From Caulobacter sp. X (GTDB taxonomy: Bacteria > Pseudomonadota > Alphaproteobacteria > Caulobacterales > Caulobacteraceae), in the NCBI RefSeq assembly GCF_002742635.1, contig NZ_PEGF01000001.1, positions 1,736,001 to 1,800,000 of the forward strand: a stretch of 64,000 nt of DNA, read 5' to 3'. The notes below the pieces were generated by a model. The model was not told the origin of the DNA. It made no database searches and was given only the letters and a program-made list of their open reading frames with translations. The first letter of the stretch is position 1. Each line of letters begins with the position of its first letter. The position numbers were made by a program, and so were the translations under genes. Positions 1-7,979 of this stretch are shown here, one piece after another.

Positions 1-2
1 TG

Positions 3-848
3 GACGTGCTGGTCCTGGGCAAGGGCGCCAAGGCCGTGGCCGACGCCGCCGCCAAGATCGCCGGCGTCCGCAAGGTGCTGCTGGCCGAGTCCGACGCCCT
101 GGGTCACGGGATCGCCGAAGCCCAGGCCGACGCCGTCCTGGCGCTGGCCGGCAATTACGACGCGATCCTGGTTCCGGCCACCTCGGGCGGCAAGAACTTC
201 GCCCCGCGCGTCGCCGCCAAGCTGGACGTCGCCCCGATCTCGGACATCGTCGAGGTCGTCAGCGCCGACACCTTCACGCGCCCGATCTACGCCGGCAACG
301 CCCTGGAGACGATCCAGTCCAGCGACGCCAAGAAGGTCATCACCGTCCGTCCGACCGCCTTCGCGGCGGCGGCGGAAGGCGGCTCGGCCTCGGTGGAAAG
401 CGTCGCTGGCGCCGACGCCGGCAAGACCCGCTTCGTCAGCGAAGAGATGGTCAAGTCCGACCGTCCGGAACTGGCCGCGGCCAAGATCGTCGTCTCGGGC
501 GGTCGCGCCATGGGCTCGGCCGAAGAGTTCCAGCGCGTGATCGAGCCCCTGGCCGACAAGCTGGGCGCCGCGGTCGGCGCCTCGCGCGCCGCGGTCGACG
601 CCGGCTACGCCCCGAACGACTATCAGGTCGGCCAGACGGGCAAGGTCGTCGCCCCGCAGCTCTATGTCGCCATCGGCATTTCGGGCGCGATCCAGCACCT
701 GGCCGGCATGAAGGACTCCAAGGTGATCGTCGCGATCAACAAGGACGCCGACGCGCCGATCTTCCAGGTCGCCGACTACGGCCTGGTCGCCGACTACAAG
801 ACGGCCGTGCCGGAGCTGATGGACGCCCTGTCCGCCGCCGGCAAGTAA
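3..848 (+). CDS. etfA: Electron transfer flavoprotein alpha subunit (5' end outside window)
   Basis: Alpha subunit of the FAD-containing electron transfer flavoprotein, which carries electrons from acyl-CoA dehydrogenases to ETF-ubiquinone oxidoreductase. The reading frame is open to the window edge; the family is about 310 residues, so roughly 30 N-terminal residues are missing. The C-terminal FAD domain is clear: [10 protein letters not shown], then [31 protein letters not shown] and GAIQHLAGM, the usual FAD-binding segments. A strong terminator follows. etfB presumably lies just upstream, outside the window. The acyl-CoA dehydrogenase at 26555 and the hydroxyacyl-CoA dehydrogenase at 3310 fit the same beta-oxidation context. 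Confidence 0.95.
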   Translation, partial: DVLVLGKGAKAVADAAAKIAGVRKVLLAESDALGHGIAEAQADAVLALAGNYDAILVPATSGGKNFAPRVAAKLDVAPISDIVEVVSADTFTRPIYAGNALETIQSSDAKKVITVRPTAFAAAAEGGSASVESVAGADAGKTRFVSEEMVKSDRPELAAAKIVVSGGRAMGSAEEFQRVIEPLADKLGAAVGASRAAVDAGYAPNDYQVGQTGKVVAPQLYVAIGISGAIQHLAGMKDSKVIVAINKDADAPIFQVADYGLVADYKTAVPELMDALSAAGK

Positions 849-856
849 GGCTCTTC

Positions 857-879
857 CCTTCTCCCCTTGCGGGAGAAGG
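857..879. repeat. Short copy of palindromic intergenic repeat (type B)
   Basis: Inverted repeat with arms CCTTCTCCC and GGGAGAAGG around a CTTGC loop. The same core opens the larger repeats at 27863 and 43853. Here it stands alone between the etfA stop and its terminator. Confidence 0.7.
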
Positions 880-890
880 AGAAAACATGA

Positions 891-920
891 AAGGCCCGGA
901 GGCGACTCCGGGCCTTTTTT
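891..920 (+). terminator. Rho-independent terminator after etfA
   Basis: Nine-base-pair GC stem (AGGCCCGGA / TCCGGGCCT) with a six-base loop, followed by six T. It lies about 45 bp past the etfA stop. Confidence 0.9.
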
Positions 921-937
921 CGTGCGCCAGTCATGGG

Positions 938-1060
938 CTAGCGGACGGTGACGACCGGCTTGGCCCAAGCCGCTTGCGGGTCGGACAGGCTGGGCGAATG
1001 GCTCGCGGCGCCGGTGGCGATGGCGAGCAGCAGCGCGCCCGCGATCAGCAGGGTCTTCAT
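938..1060 (-). CDS. Small exported or membrane peptide, 40 residues
   Basis: Unrecognised small protein. It begins MKTLLIAGALLLAIATGAA, which reads as a signal peptide or single membrane segment, followed by a short polar tail ending in KPVVTVR. The ATG has a good Shine-Dalgarno sequence (AGAGGA) about seven bases upstream on the reverse strand. It is divergent from the LysR gene at 1194 and shares a 133 bp intergenic region with it, so regulation by that protein is possible. Its 3' end lies close behind the etfA terminator. No function can be assigned. Confidence 0.5.
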   Translation of the reverse strand: MKTLLIAGALLLAIATGAASHSPSLSDPQAAWAKPVVTVR

Positions 1061-1193
1061 GGCGTGATCCTCTATCGGTCTGAAGCGGTGGGGAGCGGCG
1101 TCGCGAGGAGGAACATGCCGCTTCCACGCCCGCTTTGCGAACGATGGTATCTGTGCGAACTTGTAAGCCAGACTAACAACCTTGAGCGCGCCG

Positions 1194-2075
1194 ATGCGCC
1201 TTCCGCCCTTCTCGTCCCTGGTCGCCCTGGAGGCCGCCGCCCGCCACAAGAGCTATAGCCGCGCGGCTGAGGAGCTGTTCGTGACCCACGGCGCGGTCAG
1301 CCAGCAGGTCCGCAAGCTGGAGGACGAGCTGGGAGTCCAGCTATTCGCCCGACGCGGCAACCAGATGGAGCCGACGCCCACGGGCGCGGCCCTGGCCGAG
1401 CAGGTCCGCCAGGCCATCAACACGCTCAGGCATGGCGTCGAGGACGCCCGCCGCGCCGGCAGCGGGCCGATCGTGATCTCCACGGGCGGGGCCTTCGCCG
1501 CCAGCTGGCTGACGCCCCGGTTGGCCCGCCTCGCCGCCGAGACCGGGGAGCTGGACCTCACCATCCGGGTGGAGGACCGGGTCGCCAACCTCTCCACCGA
1601 CGGCGTCGACATCGCCCTGCGCTACGGCGTCGGTCCCTGGCCCGGCGTGGAAAGCGCCCGGCTGATCGACGAGCGCACCTTCCCGGTCTGCAGCCCCGAG
1701 ACCCTCGCCCGCTATCCGATCGAGAAGCCCGAGGACCTGCTGGCCGCGCCGCTGCTGCGGCATACCGACATGCCGTGGTCGACGTGGTTCCGCGCCATGG
1801 GGATAGAGGCGCCCGAACTGCCGCCAGGCCTGACCTTCGACGCTTCGACCATGCTGCTGGACGCCGCCGCCCAAGGGATGGGTTTCGCCCTGGCGCGCGC
1901 CGGCTACGCCCAACGCAACCTCGAGGACGGCCGCCTGGTCCGCCCCCTGCCGGGCGAGGTCGATGTCGAGACCGGCCACAACTTCGTCTGGCGCGCCGAG
2001 AATCCCAAGCTGCCGCGGATCTTGAAGCTGCGGGACTGGTTCCTGGCGGCGACCGAGGGCGAGCGGCGAAGCTAG
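1194..2075 (+). CDS. LysR-family transcriptional regulator, GcvA-like
   Basis: DNA-binding regulator of about 293 residues. The N-terminus holds the winged helix-turn-helix (FSSLVALEAAARHKSYSRAA, then VTHGAVSQQVRKLEDELG and LFARRGNQ), and residues from about 90 form the effector domain, with PRLARLAAETGELDLTIRVE and ALRYGVGPWPGV as in the GcvA group. The ATG at 1194 is preferred to an in-frame TTG at 1182 because the family begins close to MRLPPFSSL. It is divergent from a 40-residue peptide gene and 56 bp upstream of the aminomutase gene. LysR proteins often control a divergent neighbour, but the target here is unknown. Confidence 0.88.
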   Translation: MRLPPFSSLVALEAAARHKSYSRAAEELFVTHGAVSQQVRKLEDELGVQLFARRGNQMEPTPTGAALAEQVRQAINTLRHGVEDARRAGSGPIVISTGGAFAASWLTPRLARLAAETGELDLTIRVEDRVANLSTDGVDIALRYGVGPWPGVESARLIDERTFPVCSPETLARYPIEKPEDLLAAPLLRHTDMPWSTWFRAMGIEAPELPPGLTFDASTMLLDAAAQGMGFALARAGYAQRNLEDGRLVRPLPGEVDVETGHNFVWRAENPKLPRILKLRDWFLAATEGERRS

Positions 2076-2131
2076 GGCGAACGGCGGCGGATTTGCCCCG
2101 ACGGCGAAAATCCATCATATCCCGCCGCCTC

Positions 2132-3175
2132 ATGTCCCCCACCGCAAAGACCCTCCGTGACGTCCGGTCCATGGCCGAGGCCGGCCTGACCTCGTCCGAC
2201 CGCCTCCCCGCTCTGGAGGCGGTGGCGGCGCGCTATGCGGTGGCGATTACCCCCGCCATGGCCGAGCTGATCGACCCGGCCGATCCGCACGACCCCATCG
2301 CCCGACAGTTCGTGCCCGCGCCCGAGGAGCTGATCGCCAGCCCCGGCGAAGACGGCGACCCGATCGGCGATTCCATCCACAGCCCTGTGGATGGAATCGT
2401 CCATCGCTATCCCGACCGCGTGCTGCTGAAGCCCACCCACACCTGCGCGGTCTATTGCCGGTTCTGCTTCCGTCGCGAGATGGTCGGACCCGAGGGCTTG
2501 TCGAACCTGACGCCGGCCCAGCTGGACGCGGCCTTCGCCTATATCGCCGGCCGGCCCGGGATCTGGGAGGTGATCGTCACCGGCGGCGATCCGTTCGTGC
2601 TGTCGCCCCGGCGCCTGGCCAAGCTGATCGACCGGATGGAGGCGATCGACCACGTCAAGGTCGTGCGCTTCCACACCCGCGTCCCGGCCGTCGATCCGAC
2701 CGCCGTCACGGATGAGTTGGTCGCCGCGCTGAAGCGCTCGACCAAGGCCGTCTATGTCGCCCTGCACGCCAACCACGCCCGCGAGCTGACCCCGGCCGCC
2801 CGCGCCGCCTGCGCTCGGCTGGTCGACGCCGGGATCGCCATGGTCAGCCAGACCGTGCTGCTGAAGGGCGTCAACGACGATCCGGCGACCCTGGCGGCGC
2901 TGATGCGCGCCTTCGTCGAGACGCGGATCAAGCCCTACTACCTGCACCATGGCGATCTCGCCCCCGGCACCGCCCACCTGCGCACCACGATCGCGGAAGG
3001 CCAGGCGATCATGCGCGCCTTGCGCGGGACGCTCTCGGGCCTGGCCCAGCCGACTTATGTGCTCGACATCCCCGGCGGCCACGGCAAGGCGCCGGTCGGT
3101 CCCGCCTACCTCGGCGAGGGCCAGGTAGAGGACCCGAATGGCCGCCGACACGCCTATCCGCCGGCCGCCGACTGA
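2132..3175 (+). CDS. Radical SAM lysine 2,3-aminomutase-like protein (EpmB/KamA family)
   Basis: PLP- and SAM-dependent aminomutase of 347 residues. The cluster motif is C105-AVY-C109-RF-C112. VTGGDPF follows, and the PLP-lysine region is DIPGGHGKAPVG near residue 320. It is much shorter than clostridial KamA (about 416) and ends soon after the PLP lysine, so it resembles EpmB, which converts alpha-lysine to beta-lysine for modification of elongation factor P. Neither efp nor epmA is in the window, so EpmB identity is inferred from size. The ATG at 2132 gives the family-like start; the frame remains open upstream only through the end of the LysR gene. A perfect 14 bp inverted repeat lies inside the gene at 2369-2398. 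Confidence 0.85.
   Translation: MSPTAKTLRDVRSMAEAGLTSSDRLPALEAVAARYAVAITPAMAELIDPADPHDPIARQFVPAPEELIASPGEDGDPIGDSIHSPVDGIVHRYPDRVLLKPTHTCAVYCRFCFRREMVGPEGLSNLTPAQLDAAFAYIAGRPGIWEVIVTGGDPFVLSPRRLAKLIDRMEAIDHVKVVRFHTRVPAVDPTAVTDELVAALKRSTKAVYVALHANHARELTPAARAACARLVDAGIAMVSQTVLLKGVNDDPATLAALMRAFVETRIKPYYLHHGDLAPGTAHLRTTIAEGQAIMRALRGTLSGLAQPTYVLDIPGGHGKAPVGPAYLGEGQVEDPNGRRHAYPPAAD
2369..2398. repeat. Perfect 14 bp inverted repeat inside the aminomutase gene
   Basis: Arms GATTCCATCCACAG and CTGTGGATGGAATC are separated by two C. The segment encodes the residues DSIHSPVDGI. It could form a very stable mRNA hairpin just upstream of the cluster motif. Confidence 0.7.
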
Positions 3176-3213
3176 GGCGAATGGACGCCCTTCGGTTGCG
3201 ACGCAGCAAAGCC

Positions 3214-3245
3214 TTGGCGGCGTCGTGGTTTCTCGTGCTAGAAAA
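3214..3245 (+). promoter_or_regulatory. Possible housekeeping promoter for the hydroxyacyl-CoA dehydrogenase gene
   Basis: TTGGCGG at 3214-3220 and GCTAGAAAA at 3237-3245, 16 bp apart. They resemble the Caulobacter sigma-73 elements TTGACGS and GCTANAWC, although the spacer is slightly long. Prediction from sequence only. Confidence 0.35.
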
Positions 3246-3309
3246 GTCGGCATAGTCGAAGGCGTGGGCGCGACAGCCCGCCGCGATATCGAGCGAAGGC
3301 TTGGCGTTC

Positions 3310-4188
3310 ATGAGTGAAATCAAGACGGTCGGCGTGATCGGCGCCGGCCAGATGGGGGCGGGCATCGCGCATGTCGTCGCTCTGGCCGGTTACGGGGTGA
3401 AGCTGCACGACGTTTCGCGCGAGCGGATCGACGCCGGCCTCGCCGTCATCGAGAAGAACATGGCCCGCCAGGTGGGCCGTGGGATCATCGACGACGCCGC
3501 CATGAAGGCGGCCCTGGCCCGCATCTCGCCCGCCGAAGGGCTGGAGGCCGTCGGCGCCACGGACCTCGCCATCGAGGCCGCCACCGAGAACGAGGAGATC
3601 AAGAAGTCGATCTTCCGCAGCCTGCAGCCGCACCTGAAGCCCGACACGCTGCTGGCCTCGAACACCTCGTCGATCTCGATCACGCGCCTGGCCTCGGCGA
3701 CCGACCGGCCCGAGCGCTTCATCGGCCTGCACTTCATGAACCCCGTGCCGTTGATGAAGCTGGTGGAGATCATCCGCGGCATCGCCACCGACGTCCCGAC
3801 CTACGAGACGGCCGTGGCTTTCGCCAAGTCGCTGGGCAAGATCACCAGCAACGCCGAGGACTTCCCCGCCTTCATCGTCAACCGCGTGCTGGTGCCGATG
3901 ATCAACGAGGCGATCTACACGCTTTACGAGGGGGTCGGCACGGTCGACGCCATCGACACGGCGATGAAGCTGGGCGCCAACCATCCGATGGGCCCGCTGG
4001 AGCTGGGCGACTTCATCGGCCTGGACACCGTGCTCAGCATCATGAACGTGCTGCACGAGGGTCTGGCCGACAGCAAGTACCGCCCCTGCCCGCTGCTGGT
4101 GAAGTACGTCGAGGCCGGCTGGCTGGGCAAGAAGACCGGTCGCGGCTTCTACGACTATCGCGGCGAGACCCCGGTCCCCACGCGCTAG
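3310..4188 (+). CDS. 3-hydroxybutyryl-CoA dehydrogenase
   Basis: NAD-dependent oxidation of 3-hydroxyacyl-CoA to 3-ketoacyl-CoA, in fatty acid or hydroxybutyrate metabolism. The 292 residues match the family length. The N-terminal Rossmann motif is VGVIGAGQMGAGIA. The catalytic region has ASNTSSISIT and RFIGLHFMNPVP, holding the conserved Ser and His, and the C-terminal domain has NRVLVPMINEA, NHPMGPLELGDFIGLD and GKKTGRGFYDY. The ATG at 3310 is chosen over the TTG at 3301 because the family starts just before the Rossmann strand. In many alphaproteobacteria this gene follows etfBA; here a LysR gene and an aminomutase gene lie between. Confidence 0.93.
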   Translation: MSEIKTVGVIGAGQMGAGIAHVVALAGYGVKLHDVSRERIDAGLAVIEKNMARQVGRGIIDDAAMKAALARISPAEGLEAVGATDLAIEAATENEEIKKSIFRSLQPHLKPDTLLASNTSSISITRLASATDRPERFIGLHFMNPVPLMKLVEIIRGIATDVPTYETAVAFAKSLGKITSNAEDFPAFIVNRVLVPMINEAIYTLYEGVGTVDAIDTAMKLGANHPMGPLELGDFIGLDTVLSIMNVLHEGLADSKYRPCPLLVKYVEAGWLGKKTGRGFYDYRGETPVPTR

Positions 4189-4490
4189 CCGCCTAGGCGC
4201 CATCAAGGACGCGCTTCAAAGAAGAGCGGAACCGTCGCGAATTCACCAATTCAAGACCGTCCCGCTCTCCCGAAGCTGGCGGGATGGGGTCCCGACAGCC
4301 TGGTCGCCTCAGCTCTGGCGGAGAGCCGGCGACCTTCTCCGCGGCTCGCCAATTTTCCCCACCGGCGCGCCCCGAAAGCCCGCTCCTTCTCGCGCGCCAA
4401 GGCCAGGTTGTCATTGACCAGAGATCCACGTTCTCTTGCCTTGCCGTCCTCTGACGCGGCCCTTTGCAAACGTTTCCCGTTAAACGTGAA
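4189..4490. other. Intergenic region without a convincing gene
   Basis: About 300 bp between the dehydrogenase and AraC genes. Reverse-strand frames exist but show no family resemblance and no ribosome binding site. The only clear structure is the inverted repeat at 4470-4487. Confidence 0.5.
4470..4487 (+). promoter_or_regulatory. Inverted repeat immediately upstream of the AraC-family gene
   Basis: ACGTTT, six bases, AAACGT, ending three bases before the ATG at 4491. It overlaps the translation initiation region and could be an autoregulatory operator. No experimental analogue is known to me. Confidence 0.3.
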
Positions 4491-5516
4491 ATGACCGACT
4501 CTGCGCGTCGCGACCTCTGGATCCTGGACGCCCGCGAGCGCGCGGACGCGGCTCAGCAGTATCGCGAAGCCTGCGCCCATCTGTTCGATGTCACCCTGCT
4601 GACGCCGGACGAGGCCTTTTACAATCGGATGGAGGGCTACAACCTGGCCGGCGTGGTCCTGGCGCGCTGCTCGGGCGTGCCGCAGCGCTACGAGCGCAGG
4701 CTGTCGCACATCGCCGCCGACGTGTCGGACTCGGTCATGGCCGTGCTGGAGCTGGAGTCCGGAGGCTGGCGCGGCGACTATGACGGCCGCGCCGCCAGCA
4801 GCGAGATGGGCGCGATCCGCCTGATCGACATGGCTCGCCCCTTCGACATGGTCACCGAGGCCTATGAGACGGCGCACCTGATCCTGTCGCGCGCGGCGCT
4901 GGAGCCCCAGACGGCCGACCTCGACTTCCACGGCTGCGTGGTCAGCGAGGACAGCCCCAGCGGCCGCCTGCTGGGCTCGCACATCCGGGCGACCTGGGCC
5001 GGCGCGGCGGCGATGTCGGCGACCGACCTGACCCTGGCCGGCAAGGCCGCGGCGGCGCTCGTCAGCGCGGTGATCCTGGCCCATGGCGCGCCCGCCGGCG
5101 ACGACGTCCGGCCCGTGGAGAAGATGCTGCTGGCCTCGGCGCAGCGGTTCGTGATCCAGAACCTTTCCGATCCGGATCTGTCGCCGGAGACGGTCCGCGA
5201 CCACCTAGGGGTGTCGCGCAGCCTGCTCTACAAGGTGTTCGAACCCATCGGCGGGGTCAGCGCCTTCATCCAGGCGCGGCGCCTGGACCAGGCCTTCGAC
5301 GAAATCACCGGCGACCAGGCCAACCAGCAGACCCTGGGCGAGATCGGCTATCGCGTCGGCTTCCGCTCCGACGCCCATTTCAGCCGCGCCTTCCGCGCCC
5401 GCTTCGGCATGACCCCCGGCCGGTTGCGGACCCTGGGCGAGCCGGCGCGGCGCGAGGGCCTCTCGGCGATCGAGCGGCCCGACGACGTGTTCGACTGGCT
5501 GCGGGGGCTGCTCTAG
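4491..5516 (+). CDS. AraC-family transcriptional regulator
   Basis: A protein of 341 residues. The last 100 or so form the AraC/XylS double helix-turn-helix: LSPETVRDHLGVSRSLLYKVF, then RLDQAFDEI, and IGYRVGFRSDAHFSRAFRAR followed by GMTPGRLR. The N-terminal 220 residues resemble the AraC-binding-like domain used by regulators that sense an unknown ligand. The ATG at 4491 is chosen; an in-frame TTG lies nine codons upstream. The gene is convergent with feoB, only 14 bp separating the two stop codons. The target is unknown. Confidence 0.85.
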   Translation: MTDSARRDLWILDARERADAAQQYREACAHLFDVTLLTPDEAFYNRMEGYNLAGVVLARCSGVPQRYERRLSHIAADVSDSVMAVLELESGGWRGDYDGRAASSEMGAIRLIDMARPFDMVTEAYETAHLILSRAALEPQTADLDFHGCVVSEDSPSGRLLGSHIRATWAGAAAMSATDLTLAGKAAAALVSAVILAHGAPAGDDVRPVEKMLLASAQRFVIQNLSDPDLSPETVRDHLGVSRSLLYKVFEPIGGVSAFIQARRLDQAFDEITGDQANQQTLGEIGYRVGFRSDAHFSRAFRARFGMTPGRLRTLGEPARREGLSAIERPDDVFDWLRGLL

Positions 5517-5530
5517 CCCGCGCCCAACTC

Positions 5531-7453
5531 CTAGCCCGCTCCGAGCGCCACGGCGACGTGGTAGGTGATGAACGAGGCCAGATAGGCCAGCGACACCATG
5601 TAGACGAACATGACGGTCGGCCAGGTCCAGCCGTTGGTCTCGCGCTTGACCACGCCCAGGGTCGCCGCGCACTGCGGGGCGAAGACGTACCAGGCCAGGA
5701 ACGACAGGGCCGTGGCCAGCGACCACTTGGTGGCCAGGACGCCGCCCAGGGTCGTGGCCGCCGCGTCGGCGTCGCCGCCCACCGCATAGACCGTGCCCAG
5801 CGCCGCCACGGCGACCTCGCGGGCCGCGAAGCCGGGGATCAGGGCGACGGTCATCTGCCAGTTGAAGCCGATGGGCGCCATCAGCGGGGCGATGAAGTGA
5901 CCGATGCGGCCGGCGAAGCTGTAGTCGATGGCCGGCCCCGTCGCGCCCTCGGGCGGATAGGGGAAGGTCGACAGCACCCACACCGCCACCATCAGCGGCA
6001 GGATGATGCGGCCGGCGCGGCTGAGGAAGATCCGCACCCGGGTCCACAGATTGGTCAGCAGGTTGCGGGGCTCCGGCCAGCGATAGGTCGGCAGCTCCAT
6101 CATGAAAGGCTCGACCGCGCCGCGCCAGAACACGCGCCGGATCACGAACGAGACCGCCAGGGCCGAGACGATGCCGCCGGCGTAGAGGCCGAACATGACG
6201 AGCCCCTGCAGCGACAGCACGCCCCAAACGGTCTGGTGCGGCACGAAGGCGCCGATGATCAGGGTGTAGACGGGGATGCGCGCCGAGCAGGTCATCAGCG
6301 GGGCGACCAGGATCGTGGTCAGCCGGTCCTCGCGGTTGTCGATCACGCGGGTGGCCATGATGCCGGGGATCGCGCAGGCGAAGCTGGACAGCAGCGGGAT
6401 GAAGGCCCGCCCATGCAGGCCGGCGCCCCCCATGATCTTATCCATCAGGAAGGCCGCGCGGGCCATGTAGCCGCTGTCCTCCAACATCAGGATGAAGAAG
6501 AACAGGATCAGGATCTGCGGCAGGAAGACCAGCACGCTGCCGACGCCGGCGATCAGGCCGTCGGCGATGAAGCTGGTCAGCAGGCCATGCGGCAGATGGG
6601 CGTTGGTCCACTCGACCAGAGCCGCGAAGGCGCCGTCGATGCCGTCCATGACCGGGGTGGCCCAGGTGAACACCGCCTGGAACATCACGAACAGCAAGGT
6701 CAGCAGGATCAGCAGACCCGCCACCGGATGCAGCAGCACGCCGTCGATCTTGCCGGTCACCGTGTCGGGCCGCTCGGGCGGCTTCACGCAGGCCTTGAAG
6801 ATGCGCTGGGCCTCGGCGTGGGCGGCGCGGATCTCGGCGGCGGACGGCTCGCGCCAGACGCTGTCGGCGTGAGGCTTCTGGGCGGCGACCAGGCCCTCGA
6901 CCTGCGCGAGTAGATCGGGCAGGCCGCGCTTGCGGGTCGCCACGGTCGTGACGATCGGCGCGCCCAGCTCCTGCGACAGGCGCTCGAGGTCGATCCGCAG
7001 GCCTTGGCGCTGGGCGATGTCGAACATGTTGAGGGCCAGCACGAACGGGCGGCCGACCTGCTTGAGCTCCAGCACCAAGCGCAGGACGAGCCGCAGGTTG
7101 GTGGCGTCGGCGACGCAGATCAGCGCCTCGGGCGCGGCCTCGCCGGCCAGCTTGCCCAGGACGGCGTCGCGGGTGACGGCCTCGTCCGGGCTGCGGGCGC
7201 GCAGGGAATAGGTGCCGGGCAGGTCGAGCACGCGCATCTGGCGGCCGCTGGGGGCTGTCAGCACGCCTTCCTTCCGCTCGACGGTGACGCCAGCGTAGTT
7301 GGCGACCTTCTGGCGGCTGCCGGTCAGGGCGTTGAACAACGCGGTCTTGCCGGAATTGGGATTGCCGACCAGGGCGACCCGAGCGGGCTCCAGCGGGGCG
7401 ATCTTGAGAGTGGTGTCGGTAACGGTGGCGGCGACGCTGGTGTCGGAGGTCAA
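5531..7453 (-). CDS. feoB: Ferrous iron transporter B
   Basis: Inner-membrane GTPase permease for Fe(II) uptake, 640 residues. The G domain has GNPNSGKT at residues 30-37 (G1), DLPGTYSL (G3) and NMFD (G4, a variant of NxxD). After about residue 215 come the membrane segments with the two gate regions, the second containing GFAAREV. Synthesis must start at TTG, because no ATG or GTG lies between the feoA stop and the G1 motif. The gap to feoA is four bases, so the two are translationally coupled. It is somewhat shorter than E. coli FeoB (773), as is usual in alphaproteobacteria. No feoC is visible downstream. Confidence 0.95.
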   Translation of the reverse strand: MTSDTSVAATVTDTTLKIAPLEPARVALVGNPNSGKTALFNALTGSRQKVANYAGVTVERKEGVLTAPSGRQMRVLDLPGTYSLRARSPDEAVTRDAVLGKLAGEAAPEALICVADATNLRLVLRLVLELKQVGRPFVLALNMFDIAQRQGLRIDLERLSQELGAPIVTTVATRKRGLPDLLAQVEGLVAAQKPHADSVWREPSAAEIRAAHAEAQRIFKACVKPPERPDTVTGKIDGVLLHPVAGLLILLTLLFVMFQAVFTWATPVMDGIDGAFAALVEWTNAHLPHGLLTSFIADGLIAGVGSVLVFLPQILILFFFILMLEDSGYMARAAFLMDKIMGGAGLHGRAFIPLLSSFACAIPGIMATRVIDNREDRLTTILVAPLMTCSARIPVYTLIIGAFVPHQTVWGVLSLQGLVMFGLYAGGIVSALAVSFVIRRVFWRGAVEPFMMELPTYRWPEPRNLLTNLWTRVRIFLSRAGRIILPLMVAVWVLSTFPYPPEGATGPAIDYSFAGRIGHFIAPLMAPIGFNWQMTVALIPGFAAREVAVAALGTVYAVGGDADAAATTLGGVLATKWSLATALSFLAWYVFAPQCAATLGVVKRETNGWTWPTVMFVYMVSLAYLASFITYHVAVALGAG

Positions 7454-7457
7454 GGTC

Positions 7458-7793
7458 TTAGCGTCCGTCGAACTTCACCGAGACGGCGCCCGCCTCGCGC
7501 CGACGCAAGGCCACGCGGGTGTCGTCGACGCGGACCGCGATGGGGTCGCGACCGAACAGGCCCTGGTGCAGCACCTCGATCGTCGCGCCCTCGACGAAAC
7601 CCATCTCCAGCAGGCGCCGCTCCAGTTCCTCGGCGGCCACGGCCTCGGCCGCGCCGGAGACGCCCGTGACCTTGACGATCACGCCGCGATCACCCGGACC
7701 GGCCACGGCCAGGGGGCGGACGCCGGCCGGATCCCCAGTGGGATCGACGGCGACAGGCTCGAATTCTGGGGACAGGACGAACGCTTCGGACAT
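7458..7793 (-). CDS. feoA: Ferrous iron transport protein A
   Basis: Small SH3-fold cytoplasmic partner of FeoB, 111 residues. The FeoA domain occupies the C-terminal 80 or so, with the family pattern ERRLLEMGFVEGATIEVLHQ and DPIAVRVDDTRVALRRREA. A roughly 30-residue N-terminal extension is unusual for stand-alone FeoA (about 75-80). It is the first gene of the feoAB operon, with a candidate Fur site just upstream and the tipF gene divergent. Confidence 0.92.
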   Translation of the reverse strand: MSEAFVLSPEFEPVAVDPTGDPAGVRPLAVAGPGDRGVIVKVTGVSGAAEAVAAEELERRLLEMGFVEGATIEVLHQGLFGRDPIAVRVDDTRVALRRREAGAVSVKFDGR

Positions 7794-7802
7794 AACCGCT
7801 CC

Positions 7803-7825
7803 GATAAGATTGCGAACGATTATCA
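7803..7825 (-). promoter_or_regulatory. Candidate Fur box upstream of feoA
   Basis: On the feoA strand the site begins TGATAATCG and ends CTTATC, partly matching the GATAAT-type Fur half-sites. It sits about ten bases before the feoA start. Iron repression of feoAB by Fur is well known in Caulobacter; assignment of this exact site is an inference. Confidence 0.45.
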
Positions 7826-7843
7826 GTCGAGCGCGCGAATGTC

Positions 7844-7968
7844 GATTCAGCGATAATACGGAGGCGGGTGTATGCTAGCCGTTAAGGATCCTTGGGACCG
7901 TTTGGCGCAGGGGCGTTAATCTATTCGACTCTCGGTGCTCGGATCGGTCTGATGGTTCGTATTGATTC
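7844..7968 (+). promoter_or_regulatory. tipF upstream region with three GANTC sites
   Basis: GATTC at 7844, GACTC at 7927 and GATTC at 7964 are targets of the cell-cycle methyltransferase CcrM. A perfect AAGGATCCTT palindrome lies near 7886. GANTC sites mark promoters controlled by GcrA and CcrM methylation in Caulobacter, and tipF is a cell-cycle-regulated gene. No clear -10 or -35 is visible. Confidence 0.4.
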
Positions 7969-7979
7969 GTGTAGGCGAA

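Noticed and set aside
4193..4429. 78-residue reverse frame downstream of the hydroxyacyl-CoA dehydrogenase gene
   Set aside because: No ribosome binding site, no family likeness, Arg/Gly/Pro-rich composition.
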